Source: an uncultured Mycoplasmatota bacterium (GTDB lineage Bacteria > Bacillota_I > Bacilli_A > RF39 > UBA660). Taken from it: DNA of 58,577 bases. The notes under the pieces are model-generated. The model had not been told where the DNA came from and did not search any database. It saw only the letters and a program-made list of their open reading frames with translations. Every line of letters begins with the position of its first letter. Within the stretch, counting starts at the first letter, position 1. A program made the translations under genes and the position numbers. Of the stretch, positions 26,583-36,200 are shown in pieces. The stretch is taken from assembly GCA_949288035.1 (NCBI GenBank), contig CASEIJ010000046.1, positions 1 to 58,577 on the forward strand. The letters run 5' to 3'.

Positions 26583-28106
26583 ATGGATACAGTATTTCGA
26601 TTTTTATATGAGTTTTTAAGTCAGTTTTTTGGAAGTATATTAACTGTTTTAATTGCTTGTGTACAAGGTTTAAAACAGATGTTTGATTGGAAAGCTTATC
26701 TTCGTATCTTAGATTTTTATAAAGATGATTTTAATGGCCCAGAATGGTTATTTGTAGCGTTAGTAATTATCTTTTTAGTCTTAATCGTTGTTGGCTTTGT
26801 CCTTTTAATCGTCTTTTTGATTCGCAAGTATATTCGCTTCCGTAAAACACTCGTAGAACAAGAAGAATTATTAAACGAGGTGGCAAAATTAAATGATGAA
26901 GTATCTAGTTTGGTCAAAGAAAAAGAAGATATTCTAGCTATGAAAGTATCTCACTTAGGATTGAAACCAAATGAAACAGATACGGAAGGAGTAGAAGAGA
27001 AACAAGAAGAAAATGTCAGTGCCGATGGTATTCGTTTTGCGAAATTAAATGAAGTAGATTTATTGTATGCGAATTATGCGGTTAAGAATTACAATGATAG
27101 TTTCTCATTACCGGAATTAGTAGAACTATTTCGTAATTTTGCAGCGAGTCAATTAAAATTATATTATAAGACAGAAATGATTCGAATATTTATATCAGCA
27201 CTTGCTTCTACGAAGTTAATTATCTTACAAGGTATTTCTGGTACCGGTAAAACTTCCTTAGCTTATGCTTGGGGAAAATTCTTAAAACATGATTCTTGTA
27301 TTGCCTCTGTACAACCATCATGGCGTGATCGTACTGAGTTATTTGGTTACTTTAACGAATTTACGAAGAAGTTTAACGAAACAGAAGTGTTAAAAACGAT
27401 TTATGAAGCAGGATATACAGATGATGTTTATACTGTTATCCTCGATGAAATGAATATCGCCAGAGTAGAGTATTACTTTGCTGAAATGTTATCTATTTTG
27501 GAAATGCCAAATAAAGATGAATGGGTTGTAGAACTCGTATCTAGTAGTTGGCCAAATGATCCAAAAAAATTAATTGACGGAAAATTAAAAATCAGTCCAA
27601 ATACATGGTATATTGGTACTATCAATAACGATGACTCAACATTTATGGTAACAGATAAAGTATATGACCGTGCTATGCCAATTGATATCAATGATAAAGG
27701 GGAAGTTTTTGAACCGATTGATACACCGGCCCAAGATGTCAATTACTCTTATTTAGATCGTTTATTTCAAGATGCTATGGAACAAAATCCAATGAGTGAT
27801 GAAGTACTAAGAAAAATAGAAGAAATGGATAATTATGTGATTAAACATTTCCGTATTGCTTTTGGTAACCGTATTGTTGCTCATATGAAGAAGTTTGTAC
27901 CTGTTTACGTAGCTTGTGGTGGTGATGAAGTAAGTGGAGTAGACTACTTTATTGCCAAGAAAATTTTACGTAAATTCGAACAATTAAACGTTTCATATAT
28001 CCGTGATGAAATCGATGGTTTTGTCGAATTTTTAGACAATACATTTGGTAAAGGAAAAATGAAAGAGTGTGAAGAATACGTTCTTAGATTGAAAAAATTA
28101 ACATAG
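26583..28106 (+). CDS. Membrane-anchored McrB-like AAA+ ATPase
   Basis: 507 residues. The N-terminus has two hydrophobic helices (~14-30 and ~55-80) and a coiled coil (~85-125). A C-terminal AAA_5/McrB-type ATPase follows. Walker A is G-I-S-G-T-G-K-T-S (217-225). The adjoining McrB-type segment is V-Q-P-S-W-R-D-R-T-E-L-F-G-Y, Walker B is V-I-L-D-E-M-N (Asp288-Glu289), and the sensor region reads G-T-I-N-N-D-D-S-T then D-K-V-Y-D-R-A. McrB proteins of restriction systems are soluble; two membrane helices suggest another use. It sits amid surface-protein genes, followed after 12 bases by a DUF2357-like gene. Confidence 0.87.
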   Translation: MDTVFRFLYEFLSQFFGSILTVLIACVQGLKQMFDWKAYLRILDFYKDDFNGPEWLFVALVIIFLVLIVVGFVLLIVFLIRKYIRFRKTLVEQEELLNEVAKLNDEVSSLVKEKEDILAMKVSHLGLKPNETDTEGVEEKQEENVSADGIRFAKLNEVDLLYANYAVKNYNDSFSLPELVELFRNFAASQLKLYYKTEMIRIFISALASTKLIILQGISGTGKTSLAYAWGKFLKHDSCIASVQPSWRDRTELFGYFNEFTKKFNETEVLKTIYEAGYTDDVYTVILDEMNIARVEYYFAEMLSILEMPNKDEWVVELVSSSWPNDPKKLIDGKLKISPNTWYIGTINNDDSTFMVTDKVYDRAMPIDINDKGEVFEPIDTPAQDVNYSYLDRLFQDAMEQNPMSDEVLRKIEEMDNYVIKHFRIAFGNRIVAHMKKFVPVYVACGGDEVSGVDYFIAKKILRKFEQLNVSYIRDEIDGFVEFLDNTFGKGKMKECEEYVLRLKKLT

Positions 28107-28118
28107 TAGGTGAGAAAA

Positions 28119-29255
28119 ATGGAAGACATTGTAAATTTATATAATCGTACTTCGCCAAGTCAGAAAGAACAATTCCAAAAAAATTTAGTTTCTAATTTGC
28201 ACGTTAAAGAAAAATCAAATTCTTCAACTTATGATGATACTTGGTTAGTAAAAATGGAAGAAACAATTCGTTATTTAGATAATATCTTGAGAAACCCAAA
28301 TCGTTTTATTGTCAATGAAGAAGAGATTGTAAAAATTGAATTAGCGCGTCGTATTACCGTTGATAGTATTAAACACTTATCTAGAAATACCAATTTAATT
28401 CAAGATTACAATCAAAAAACAGGAGAAGTACGTCCTTCTAAGATTTTAAATATTAATAAAGAAGAGACCTTTAATACTTATGAGAATCGTTTTATTTATA
28501 CTTTGATTAATAATATGAAGTTATATATTGAACGTAAGAAGAAAGAAGATATTGCTGATAACCAGTTAAATGAATATAAGAACTTTACTTATCAAGGAAA
28601 AGGTAAGATGAATGACGAGACGGTAGAACTATCACTACAATTGACGGGAAAAAAAGAAAAGGGAAAAGAAAAAAATCAAGTAGATTCTATCCCCAATCGT
28701 ATTGCGAAAGTAGAGGAAAGAATCCGTGATTTATGTTCTTCTGATGTATATAAAAGTATTGCTAAATTGCATGTCGCACCGGTTACTTCACCGATTAAAA
28801 AAACCAATTTAATTTTAAAAAATGTGAACTTTCAATACGCATTAGATTTGTGGAATTTTATGCAGATGAATATGGAACCAAGTGTGAAGAGTAATCATAC
28901 CAATAAGGACTATCAAGATCAAGGGAAATTAAAAGAGATGATGGATCAATCATTCTTATTGAATTGTCTGATTATGAATACTATGAATCAACCGGAAGTC
29001 ACAAAAGAAGAACAGGAAAGTTTACAGGAAGAAGTTGTCAATCAATCTGTGAATCAGCTGATGAATATCAGTGACCAATTATCATTAGAAGAACTGATGA
29101 AATTAGTTGGTGATCAATATGTGAAAGTAAAATATAAGAAAGTATTAGATACCAGTGAAATAGAGCGCATTTATAAAAAAGCAATCCGTGAATATATGGA
29201 TAAAATAGAACATTTGAAGGTGAGAAAAAATGAAAGTGATCAAGAAGATATTTGA
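28119..29255 (+). CDS. DUF2357-like partner of the AAA+ ATPase
   Basis: 378 residues from ATG 28119 (AGGTGAG upstream; the GTG at 28110 is part of that site). The segment I-E-L-A-R-R-I-T-V-D-S-I-K-H-L, then R-P-S-K-I-L-N-I-N-K-E-E-T-F-N-T-Y-E-N-R-F-I-Y, resembles DUF2357/DUF524 proteins. Those pair with McrB-like ATPases and sometimes carry a C-terminal PD-(D/E)XK nuclease. I see no D...E-x-K nuclease motif here; the C-terminus is charged helix. It likely forms a complex with the ATPase. It overlaps the next sip gene by 26 bases. The DUF match is by eye. Confidence 0.68.
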   Translation: MEDIVNLYNRTSPSQKEQFQKNLVSNLHVKEKSNSSTYDDTWLVKMEETIRYLDNILRNPNRFIVNEEEIVKIELARRITVDSIKHLSRNTNLIQDYNQKTGEVRPSKILNINKEETFNTYENRFIYTLINNMKLYIERKKKEDIADNQLNEYKNFTYQGKGKMNDETVELSLQLTGKKEKGKEKNQVDSIPNRIAKVEERIRDLCSSDVYKSIAKLHVAPVTSPIKKTNLILKNVNFQYALDLWNFMQMNMEPSVKSNHTNKDYQDQGKLKEMMDQSFLLNCLIMNTMNQPEVTKEEQESLQEEVVNQSVNQLMNISDQLSLEELMKLVGDQYVKVKYKKVLDTSEIERIYKKAIREYMDKIEHLKVRKNESDQEDI

Positions 29256-29811
29256 TAATCCAATTGTCCGTTTTTTAGTAGGATTGGTAAAAGTAGTTAT
29301 ATGGGTGTGTGTGATTCTGATTGTTTTATTAATTGCACTTCAACGACTATTTAATAACCAAGTAAGTTTAGGTAGTTATCGTATGTTTACAGTAGTAACA
29401 GGAAGTATGTTACCTGAATATCAAATATACGATGTAATCGTTGTAAAAGAAGAAGATCCAAAAGAGATTGAAGTAGGGGATGATGTTGCCTACTTAGGAG
29501 AAAAGGATGATTATAAAGATAAAATTATTACCCATAGAGTCATTCAAAAACGTGAAGAAAATGGAACTTATTATTTTACAACACAAGGAATTGCGAACCA
29601 AGTAGCAGATCCAGAAATCCGTTCTGACCAACTATACGGAACTGTTTCTTATCGACCAAAAGTATTAAGTTGGTTTAGTCATATTTTAAATAATTCTTAT
29701 GGTTTATATTTCTTAATTATTGTACCAATCGCATTTTTAATACTATTAGAAATTTTAGATTATATCAATCGTAAAGAAAGTGAACTAGAAGAAGATGGCC
29801 AAGAAGAATAA
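29230..29811 (+). CDS. sipW: SipW-type signal peptidase, catalytically complete
   Basis: 193 residues. It has an N-terminal TM (~15-38), a catalytic domain with Ser59 in T-G-S-M-L-P, His102 in I-T-H-R-V-I and the later A-D-P-E acid region (Asp127), and a C-terminal TM (~160-180). Use of Ser/His instead of Ser/Lys marks the archaeal/ER/SipW class. Bacillus SipW cleaves TasA and TapA. The start overlaps the preceding gene by 26 bases behind AAGGTGAG. The next gene, an exported TasA-like protein, begins inside its 3' end and is its most likely substrate. Confidence 0.93.
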   Translation: MKVIKKIFDNPIVRFLVGLVKVVIWVCVILIVLLIALQRLFNNQVSLGSYRMFTVVTGSMLPEYQIYDVIVVKEEDPKEIEVGDDVAYLGEKDDYKDKIITHRVIQKREENGTYYFTTQGIANQVADPEIRSDQLYGTVSYRPKVLSWFSHILNNSYGLYFLIIVPIAFLILLEILDYINRKESELEEDGQEE

Positions 29812-30397
29812 AATCAAAAAGATAAAACGTAAAGTTCGTCGTAGTACACTCTTTTTCTTGATTTTTGCCTTTATGGCAAATGCGTTTGCTTGGTTTATAT
29901 ATAGTAATAAAGTTTCTAATCAGCTTACAACAGGTGTTAAATCATGGAAAATAACCTTTGAACAAGATGGAAATGATCTTACAGATAATGTATTTTTTGA
30001 AATCGATTCTATTTATCCTGGAATGGAACCATTTCAAGAGTCCATTGAAATTAAAAACTCTGGAGAACTTCCTGCATATATTACCTATACTGTGAAATCA
30101 GTAAAAATATTAGATGAGACTTATACAGATGAAGATTATACCAGTGATAAATTATTGGAAATACTACGTACTCGTTATCCTTTTCAAGTTACATTTACAA
30201 TCGATCAACCTGAAATTCCAGTCGGGACAGTTGGAACATTTTCTGTTCATCTCGATTGGCCATATGAGTCAGGAAACGATGAATTAGATACTTACTGGGG
30301 TAAGAAATCTTATCAATATCAACAAGATTACCCTGATGAAAAACAAATCCAAATCAATGTTAAATTAGTTGCTAGTCAAAAAAAACCACAAAATTAA
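29795..30397 (+). CDS. SipW-dependent TasA/camelysin-like exported protein
   Basis: 200 residues. The basic start (K-K-N-K-I-K-K-I-K-R-K-V-R-R-S) is followed by a hydrophobic core and A-N-A-F-A-W-F-I-Y-S-N. This fits the SipW-class signal peptide, with cleavage expected around A-F-A-W-F. The mature part is a single beta-rich domain with P-G-M-E-P-F-Q-E-S-I-E-I-K-N-S-G-E-L-P-A-Y, typical of TasA-like jelly-roll proteins. It is co-translated with the sip gene and is last in its operon, ending at a bidirectional terminator. A fibre or surface-coat subunit is the natural guess. Confidence 0.85.
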   Translation: MAKKNKIKKIKRKVRRSTLFFLIFAFMANAFAWFIYSNKVSNQLTTGVKSWKITFEQDGNDLTDNVFFEIDSIYPGMEPFQESIEIKNSGELPAYITYTVKSVKILDETYTDEDYTSDKLLEILRTRYPFQVTFTIDQPEIPVGTVGTFSVHLDWPYESGNDELDTYWGKKSYQYQQDYPDEKQIQINVKLVASQKKPQN

Positions 30398-30409
30398 TTG
30401 TGGTTTTAT
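30382..30409. terminator. Bidirectional terminator between two TasA-like genes
   Basis: A perfect 10-bp stem AAAACCACAA/TTGTGGTTTT (30382-30391 with 30398-30407), loop AATTAA. The stop codons of both converging genes touch it. Confidence 0.85.
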
Positions 30410-31002
30410 TGTGCAACTTGGGTAAATGATAAATTTACTTTTAACTTCGCATTCTGTCCTTGGATAGAAGCATTGGTATCACTGGCATTATCCATTGTTT
30501 CTCCAGCTCCATCAATCCATTCAAAATAAACACGAATCTTATTTAACTTGGTTGGATTATTGTAATAAATCGTATCGTGAATATTATTTAATTCATCATT
30601 GACAGGAATGAGTGTTCCATCATTGATTTGATAACCTGTAATTTTTAAATCTTTGACTGAACTATTTTCCGAATTCATGATCGAAATATTGTATTGAAAA
30701 GACACTTCAGTATTACTAGAATCAATCATCAAATCAAAATAACCTTTTCTTCCTGGAGCAATGACTCCATCTTTCATATGTTCATTGGCAATATAAACAG
30801 GAGTAATTAAAGATGACATAGTTGCAGCTTCTGTAATATCTTGATCATTGACTAAAATTTTCCACTGAGCTACTTGAAAGTCTGTATCTCCTTCTTTGCT
30901 ATCTAAATACTTCGCATATGTCTGTTGGATTTGTGTGATACAAATGACTAAAGCACAAATCGCAATCACTAATTTCCATTTTTTTACTCGAATCAGATGC
31001 AT
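30406..31002 (-). CDS. TasA/camelysin-like exported protein, minus strand
   Basis: 198 residues from ATG 31002. The signal region is basic, then hydrophobic (~10-25), then Q-T-Y-A-K-Y, a SipW-type cleavage context. The mature start D-F-Q-V-A-Q-W-K-I-L-V-N-D-Q-D-I closely matches the protein encoded at 42627 (E-V-A-K-W-H-I-F-V-N-Q-Y-D). Both also share A-P-G-x-x-G and D-S-S-N-T-E-V-S-F-Q-Y (D-P-K-D-T-E-V-S-F-Q-Y there). They are paralogues. It is the only minus-strand gene in the locus and has no signal peptidase beside it. Its upstream region holds an extended -10 and three TGTCAA repeats. Confidence 0.84.
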   Translation of the reverse strand: MHLIRVKKWKLVIAICALVICITQIQQTYAKYLDSKEGDTDFQVAQWKILVNDQDITEAATMSSLITPVYIANEHMKDGVIAPGRKGYFDLMIDSSNTEVSFQYNISIMNSENSSVKDLKITGYQINDGTLIPVNDELNNIHDTIYYNNPTKLNKIRVYFEWIDGAGETMDNASDTNASIQGQNAKLKVNLSFTQVAQ

Positions 31003-31023
31003 CACCCCTTTTTCTCTAATTTC

Positions 31024-31032
31024 ATTATATCA
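31024..31032 (-). promoter_or_regulatory. Extended -10 of the minus-strand TasA-like gene
   Basis: On the minus strand, TGATATAAT (31024-31032) is an extended -10, about 20 bases upstream of the ATG. No -35 is found at 17 bp; TTGACA repeats lie at other distances. Confidence 0.55.
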
Positions 31033-31039
31033 TCTGCAC

Positions 31040-31087
31040 TGTCAAACGAGTGTAGGATGTGTCAAAAAAAAGAATAGGTAGTGTCAA
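31040..31087. repeat. Three TGTCAA direct repeats (TTGACA on the minus strand)
   Basis: TGTCAA occurs at 31040-31045, 31060-31065 and 31082-31087, with 20- and 22-bp periods. The repeats sit between divergent promoters. They could be a phased operator, or degenerate 0A boxes (consensus TGTCGAA); chance in AT-rich DNA is possible. Confidence 0.4.
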
Positions 31088-31121
31088 TAGTTGTAAAGTT
31101 TATAATTCTTTGAGGAATCGA

Positions 31122-31150
31122 TTGCGATAAAAAAACAGTTATGATAAAAT
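31122..31150 (+). promoter_or_regulatory. Promoter of the 31183 gene, with shared -10 motif
   Basis: TTGCGA (31122-31127), a 17-bp spacer and TAAAAT (31145-31150), within the longer TATGATAAAAT (31140-31150). The same 11-mer precedes the genes at 31570 and 44427. Confidence 0.68.
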
Positions 31151-31182
31151 TGTTATAGTCTAGAATAGAGGGGTGATACAAG

Positions 31183-31494
31183 ATGAACATGATACTAGTG
31201 CTTTCATTTATTTTAATCATTACTATTTTTGTGATTGCTGTTGTTTGTCTGTTTTACTTTACGAAAAAACATCACCCAAAGACACCAAAACCATCTAATG
31301 AAGAAATTGAAATATTAATCTATCAAGATGAAATGCCAAATAAAGAAGCAAGTAAAGAAATACCTCATGAAACAGTGAGTGATGATACTTTAAATTTAGA
31401 TGATTTATTTAAAACAATGTCCATTCATGTGTTAAAAGATGATCCTGATTTTGACTTTGGATTACGTCGTACTCAAAACGTTAAAAAACATTAA
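31183..31494 (+). CDS. Small membrane-anchored protein of unknown function
   Basis: 103 residues. One strongly hydrophobic N-terminal helix (~3-27) ends in T-K-K-H-H, followed by an acidic, proline-containing tail of ~70 residues with no recognised motif. By the positive-inside rule the tail is probably cytoplasmic. It starts 8 bases after GAGGGGTG, has a promoter sharing the locus-specific -10, and is followed by a strong terminator, so it is a one-gene unit. It could be a regulator or membrane linker of the surface-fibre system; nothing in the sequence decides this. Confidence 0.72.
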   Translation: MNMILVLSFILIITIFVIAVVCLFYFTKKHHPKTPKPSNEEIEILIYQDEMPNKEASKEIPHETVSDDTLNLDDLFKTMSIHVLKDDPDFDFGLRRTQNVKKH

Positions 31495-31504
31495 CGTTTT
31501 TTTC
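31475..31504 (+). terminator. Terminator after the 31183 gene
   Basis: A perfect 10-bp stem AAAACGTTAA/TTAACGTTTT (31475-31484 with 31491-31500), loop AAAACA, then T-rich. The stop codon lies in the right arm. Confidence 0.85.
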
Positions 31505-31512
31505 TTGTATAA

Positions 31513-31542
31513 TTTACAAAAAACGACAAAATATGATAAAAT
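31513..31542 (+). promoter_or_regulatory. Promoter of the 31570-42045 surface-protein operon
   Basis: TTTACA (31513-31518), an 18-bp spacer and TAAAAT (31537-31542) inside the shared TATGATAAAAT (31532-31542). Confidence 0.62.
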
Positions 31543-31569
31543 TATATTAATATAAAGGGTAGTGAAACT

Positions 31570-32286
31570 ATGGCTGTTAGTACTGTAAAAGTAACCGCAA
31601 AAAAAATAGAAGCAAAAAAGAAAAGAGTAAAGTATACAAAGAGAATAGTTATTTTCCTCTTTCTCTTTTTGTTGGCCCTTTTTTTTGTACTGATGGTAAT
31701 TTATAAAGGTGGTAATTTTACAGTTACATTAGACCCGAACTTTTCTTTAAAAAGTGGTATTGTCTTATACGATAATTTAGAAAATAAAACACCGCGAAAT
31801 AAGTTATATGCCAAAGAGTTAGAATTTATGGATAATATTTCTGTGAATTGGTTACCATCTAATCTCAATGAAGAAGCAGATGGTGCTCATAATGGAGATA
31901 ATTATATCGCATATACATTTTATGTTGGTAATGAAGGGGAGAGAACGATTCATTATTGGTATCAAATTAATATTTTAGATGTCATTAAAAATGTAGATGA
32001 AGCTATTCGCGTTATGGTATATCAAAATGGACAGAGAACCATTTATGCGAAGAAAAATAGTATGACAAATGAAAAAGAAGAAAATACGACACCATTTTAT
32101 TCAGATGAAATCGCAGTCTTACAACAACGTAAGGAATTTCACCCAGGTGATATTGATAAATATACAATTGTGATTTATTTAGAGGGAGATGACCCTGATT
32201 GTGTCGACGCGATTATCGGTGGCGAAATTAAATTAAATATGAAAATAACAGAGGAGCATGTGGATAATGAAAAAGAAGGCAGATAA
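31570..32286 (+). CDS. Membrane-anchored beta-rich protein of the TasA-like locus
   Basis: 238 residues. A long basic N-terminus (K-K-I-E-A-K-K-K-R-V) precedes one hydrophobic helix (~27-45). The beta-rich extracytoplasmic part ends with Y-L-E-G-D-D-P-D-C-V-D-A-I-I-G-G-E-I-K-L-N-M. That ending parallels W-L-E-G-Q-D-V-D-C-E-D-N-A-S-Y-G-D-I-S-F in the next protein, so the two share a domain, including the cysteine. No clear cleavage motif; it may be an anchoring subunit. It is first in an operon whose next gene overlaps it by 20 bases. Confidence 0.76.
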   Translation: MAVSTVKVTAKKIEAKKKRVKYTKRIVIFLFLFLLALFFVLMVIYKGGNFTVTLDPNFSLKSGIVLYDNLENKTPRNKLYAKELEFMDNISVNWLPSNLNEEADGAHNGDNYIAYTFYVGNEGERTIHYWYQINILDVIKNVDEAIRVMVYQNGQRTIYAKKNSMTNEKEENTTPFYSDEIAVLQQRKEFHPGDIDKYTIVIYLEGDDPDCVDAIIGGEIKLNMKITEEHVDNEKEGR

Positions 32287-33247
32287 GAGAAGAAAATTAG
32301 CGCTATTCCCATTATTCTTTAGTTTTATTTTATTTATTACAACTTCTTATGCATGGTTTTCTAGTAATCGTGTTGTGAGTGTTGATTCCTTAGATGTACA
32401 TGTTCAAGCAGATGGGGGATTAGAAGTTAGTACTGATGCGATTAATTGGAAACAAGTAGTGACTGTGCAAGATATTATGGATGCTCATCAAAACTATCGT
32501 AATAGTGTGAATCAAATTCCATATCAATTAAATCCAGTCTCATCTGGAGGAACAATTAATGGAGGCTATTTAGAATTATTTAAAGGACAAGCAACCAATA
32601 CGAATTCTACCGATTTCATATTAGTTGTTGAAAGAAGTCAAGAAACAGAAAGTTTTGGAGAAGAGAGTGAAGGTGATTTTATTGCTTTTGATCTTTTCTT
32701 CCGTACGACAAATAATAAAGAGTTATATTTATCTAGTAATTCACAAGTAACTTATTTAGGAGAAACTAGTAAGGGAATTGAAAATGCAACCCGTGTTGCA
32801 TTCTTGAATGAAGGAAATTCTGGAGATTCAGCAGGGGTAGCCCAAGGTTTAAATGGAGCCAATAAAGCTTATATTTGGGAACCTAATTATGATACTCATA
32901 CTGCTTATGGAGTTGAAAATGCTCAAAATATTTATGGTATTACAACTTCTCAAACAGGAGGTAGTTTACTACCATATGATGGTGTGATTCGTGAAATACC
33001 AACTAGTAGTCATGTATTATTACAAAATGCGAACAGTGCTACTTATCCAGATTTATTTCGTAGAGTGAATGTAGATATATCTACACCAAAGAGTGGCAGT
33101 ACGAATCAAAAAGTATTTGATTTAGAACCTTCTATTACTAAAGTAAGAATTTATATGTGGCTAGAGGGTCAAGATGTGGATTGTGAAGATAATGCTTCTT
33201 ATGGAGATATTAGTTTTCGTTTAGAATTTACAACTAATCCAGCATAG
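32267..33247 (+). CDS. Secreted SipW-class protein (Y-A-W-F signal motif), paralogue of 44427
   Basis: 326 residues from ATG 32267; GAGGAG is 10 bases upstream, whereas ATG 32258 would be one base away. The signal peptide is basic, then hydrophobic, then T-S-Y-A-W-F-S-S-N, the SipW-cognate class. The mature protein is N/S/G-rich and shares with 44427 the segments N-W-K, G-I-x-N-A-T-R-V-A-F, and I-W-E-P-N-Y-D-x-H-T-x-Y-G-V-x-N-A. Both also have Y-D-G-x-I and W-L/I-E-G-Q-D-V-D-C-E. It lies directly before the giant repeat protein and is probably exported by the same route. Confidence 0.85.
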   Translation: MKKKADKRRKLALFPLFFSFILFITTSYAWFSSNRVVSVDSLDVHVQADGGLEVSTDAINWKQVVTVQDIMDAHQNYRNSVNQIPYQLNPVSSGGTINGGYLELFKGQATNTNSTDFILVVERSQETESFGEESEGDFIAFDLFFRTTNNKELYLSSNSQVTYLGETSKGIENATRVAFLNEGNSGDSAGVAQGLNGANKAYIWEPNYDTHTAYGVENAQNIYGITTSQTGGSLLPYDGVIREIPTSSHVLLQNANSATYPDLFRRVNVDISTPKSGSTNQKVFDLEPSITKVRIYMWLEGQDVDCEDNASYGDISFRLEFTTNPA

Positions 33248-33262
33248 AAAAGGAGGGGTAAT

Positions 33263-36200
33263 ATGCGAAGAAAGTGGCAGAAGAAAAAACAAGCATACTT
33301 ACTTGCTCTTTTTGCGTGTATTATTCCTATTACAACAATCGCATTTACTTATGGAGCTCTAAAAACAGCTAACCCAACAGATACAATATCACGTGGTATA
33401 GCTGGTGATACTGTTTATATCGATGATTCTATGAGTGATTATTATTACTATACTGGACAGAATTATACAAACAGTGATAATGGTAGTTTACCAACCCTAA
33501 GTAATAAAAATATATATGGAGATACCAATTTAGTAAAAACAACGGTTATCTATGATGGAACGAGTTATGATGGAAAACATACTGGTTATGTTTCTTTCAA
33601 TGAAAAACAGCGTAAATTTGTATATGAGAAATATTATCCAGTTGAAAATGGATATATTGAAATTGAATTAATTGACAACCCTTTTTCTGATGCCCCTAAT
33701 GATTTAGCGTTCAATGGTTGGATGACAAATTATCGTGGAGCAGAAATATCTTATGATGATAATTATTATGTTCGTACTGTTAAAGTGCCAGTGACATATG
33801 CAGGCAACTTACCACAACCAATTGAAATTCATATGTATGCTTCTTGGACAAGAGCAACCGTTGCCTATGTGAATGGTGGTACTGATGTAGATGCCATACA
33901 GTCACAATTAAAAGATAAAGGAATGAATGAGATTAGTACAATTAATTACATTTATGAATATCCAGATGTAGCTGGATATTATAAAGGTGGAACAATTACT
34001 ACCACTGCAACAAAAAGCAGCATTTTTGGTGGAACCGATGTTGATTATGGAACTTGTACAGATTGCTATGATGAGAGTACGAATTACTATGCAGAATATA
34101 CATGTGAAGCTCCTTCGTTTGGATTCTTAGAAACAGGAACAAAAACAAATACATGTCAAGTTTTTTATTTGCAAGATGAAAATGATGAGTATGAATTAGG
34201 TACTACATATTATGAGAAAAGTGGAAGACGTTTTGTAGATGCAAATTTACAACCGACAATTATTGGTACAGAAGAAAGTGATTTGTTCCAAGAAACTTCA
34301 AATATGTCTGGATATTATCGACAAGTAACAATTCCTTATCAAAGTCCTACAACTGGATATTACAATCAAGACGGAGTAGTTCAAAGTGGGACTTGTACAA
34401 CAAGAAATGGTTGCTTGTTATATGAATTGATACAATTTTATAAGGATGATGGTCAGGAAGAGTTACTTGATCCAGATATGAAATATTATTATTTAACTAC
34501 TCGTGATACAAACATTGTTGTTATGAATGGGAACATGTCATCTGCCTGGGATGAATCTAGTACGAAACCATTTACATTAACTGGAATTTATAATGACTAT
34601 GATTATCATCCAATTTGGAATGTAAGTCGTCTTAGTGTGGTTTGCTATGCTGATACACGAATTGAAAATCTAACGATTGTTTCTTCTTCTTATCATGGAG
34701 AAACCAATCCAAGTTCTAGCAATAGTACGAATGCAACATTGTACGGAAATTACTTCAATGTGAAATTAGGACGTAATATTAAAAATGATGGAACTCATGT
34801 CAATTTTAATACGATTCTAGGAGGATTAAATAATACAAGTATATGGGAAAATGGGTCGTTTGGATCGAGATCTAATCCAGAACGATATCGTTTTATCGTA
34901 GAATCTGGTGATTATAATGCCTCTTCTTCGACAATGGGATCTAGAACTGGTACTACAGGAACAGAACTGTATACAGAAACAACGACTATATATGGAAATG
35001 ATTATGATCGAGCAACAGTAAATAATTCTAATTTACGTCTTTACTTCTGTGCCGCTGGAGGATGGGGTGGAAGAATTTATTCTTCTAACGATGATTTGAT
35101 TCCAGCAATTTATACAATTGTTAAAAGTGGAGACTTTGGAACGAATAGTATTGATCATACTTCTGGCGTTTATGTAGGAGGTCGTAATGGTGGAACTCAT
35201 TATGCTCCTCGTAGTGCAAAAATAGAAGGTGGCTCGATTCGTAATTTAATTGGAGGACCATTAACTGCTAGTAGTAAAGGGGACCAAAATGATATATTTA
35301 TCTATATGACCGGTGGAGAAGTAGATATGATTGTAGGAGGAGCAGGTACTTCTACTACTTATGGAAATCGTATTTTACAAATTACAGGAGGATTAGTAAA
35401 TTACAGTGTATTTGGTGGTAGTAATGGATATGATGGTAGTAGTAGCGATGGAACATTAACAGGAGATTCTTATATTTATGTTGGTGGAAATGCTACCATT
35501 GGAAATGATACCATGATGAATAGTAATCAAACATTATGGGGTGCTGAAGCTGGTTCTGTATTTGGTAGTGGAAATGGAAATACGAGATATGCGACAATCG
35601 GGTCTGTTGATCATTCTAATATCATTATTGCCGATCAAGCAGTTGTTAAAAGAAATGTCTATGGAAGTGGAAACTATGGAACAGTAGGTTATAGTGCTTC
35701 TAGTACATCAAGTACAGCCATCCAATTAATTGGTGGTACTGTCAATGGATCTATCTTTGGAAGTGGTAACCATAGTGGTTCAGGACGTAGTGGTCGTGTT
35801 ACTTCGACGATTGATATTACTTTAAATGGAGGGACTGTTCTAGATTCTATTTACGGTGGTAGTAACCAAGAAGGAACAGTTTATGGTAGTAGTAATATTA
35901 CTTTAGTAAATGGAACGATTAAAGATACTTATGGTGGGGGATTAGGTGAAAATACTTATATTAGTCAAGAAGTATCTGTTACAGCAGGAAATGAAAATAC
36001 AAATGCTTTAACTGTTACTGGTTCTGTTTATGGAGGTAGTGCTTACGGAGTCGTAAATAGTACAAGTAAAAGTAATCAAGCAAGTACTTATCCAACCAAT
36101 GTGACTGTCAATGCTGGAACAATTAACGGTGTATTTGGTGGTGGAAAAGGAGATGCTTCTATTACACCATATGTTGCTGGAAATGTTACAGTTACGACCA

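Noticed and set aside
26583-29255. A McrBC restriction system
   Set aside because: The McrB-like protein is membrane anchored, the partner shows no nuclease motif, and the neighbours are exported proteins and a signal peptidase. I list it as a McrB-like AAA+ pair of unknown role.
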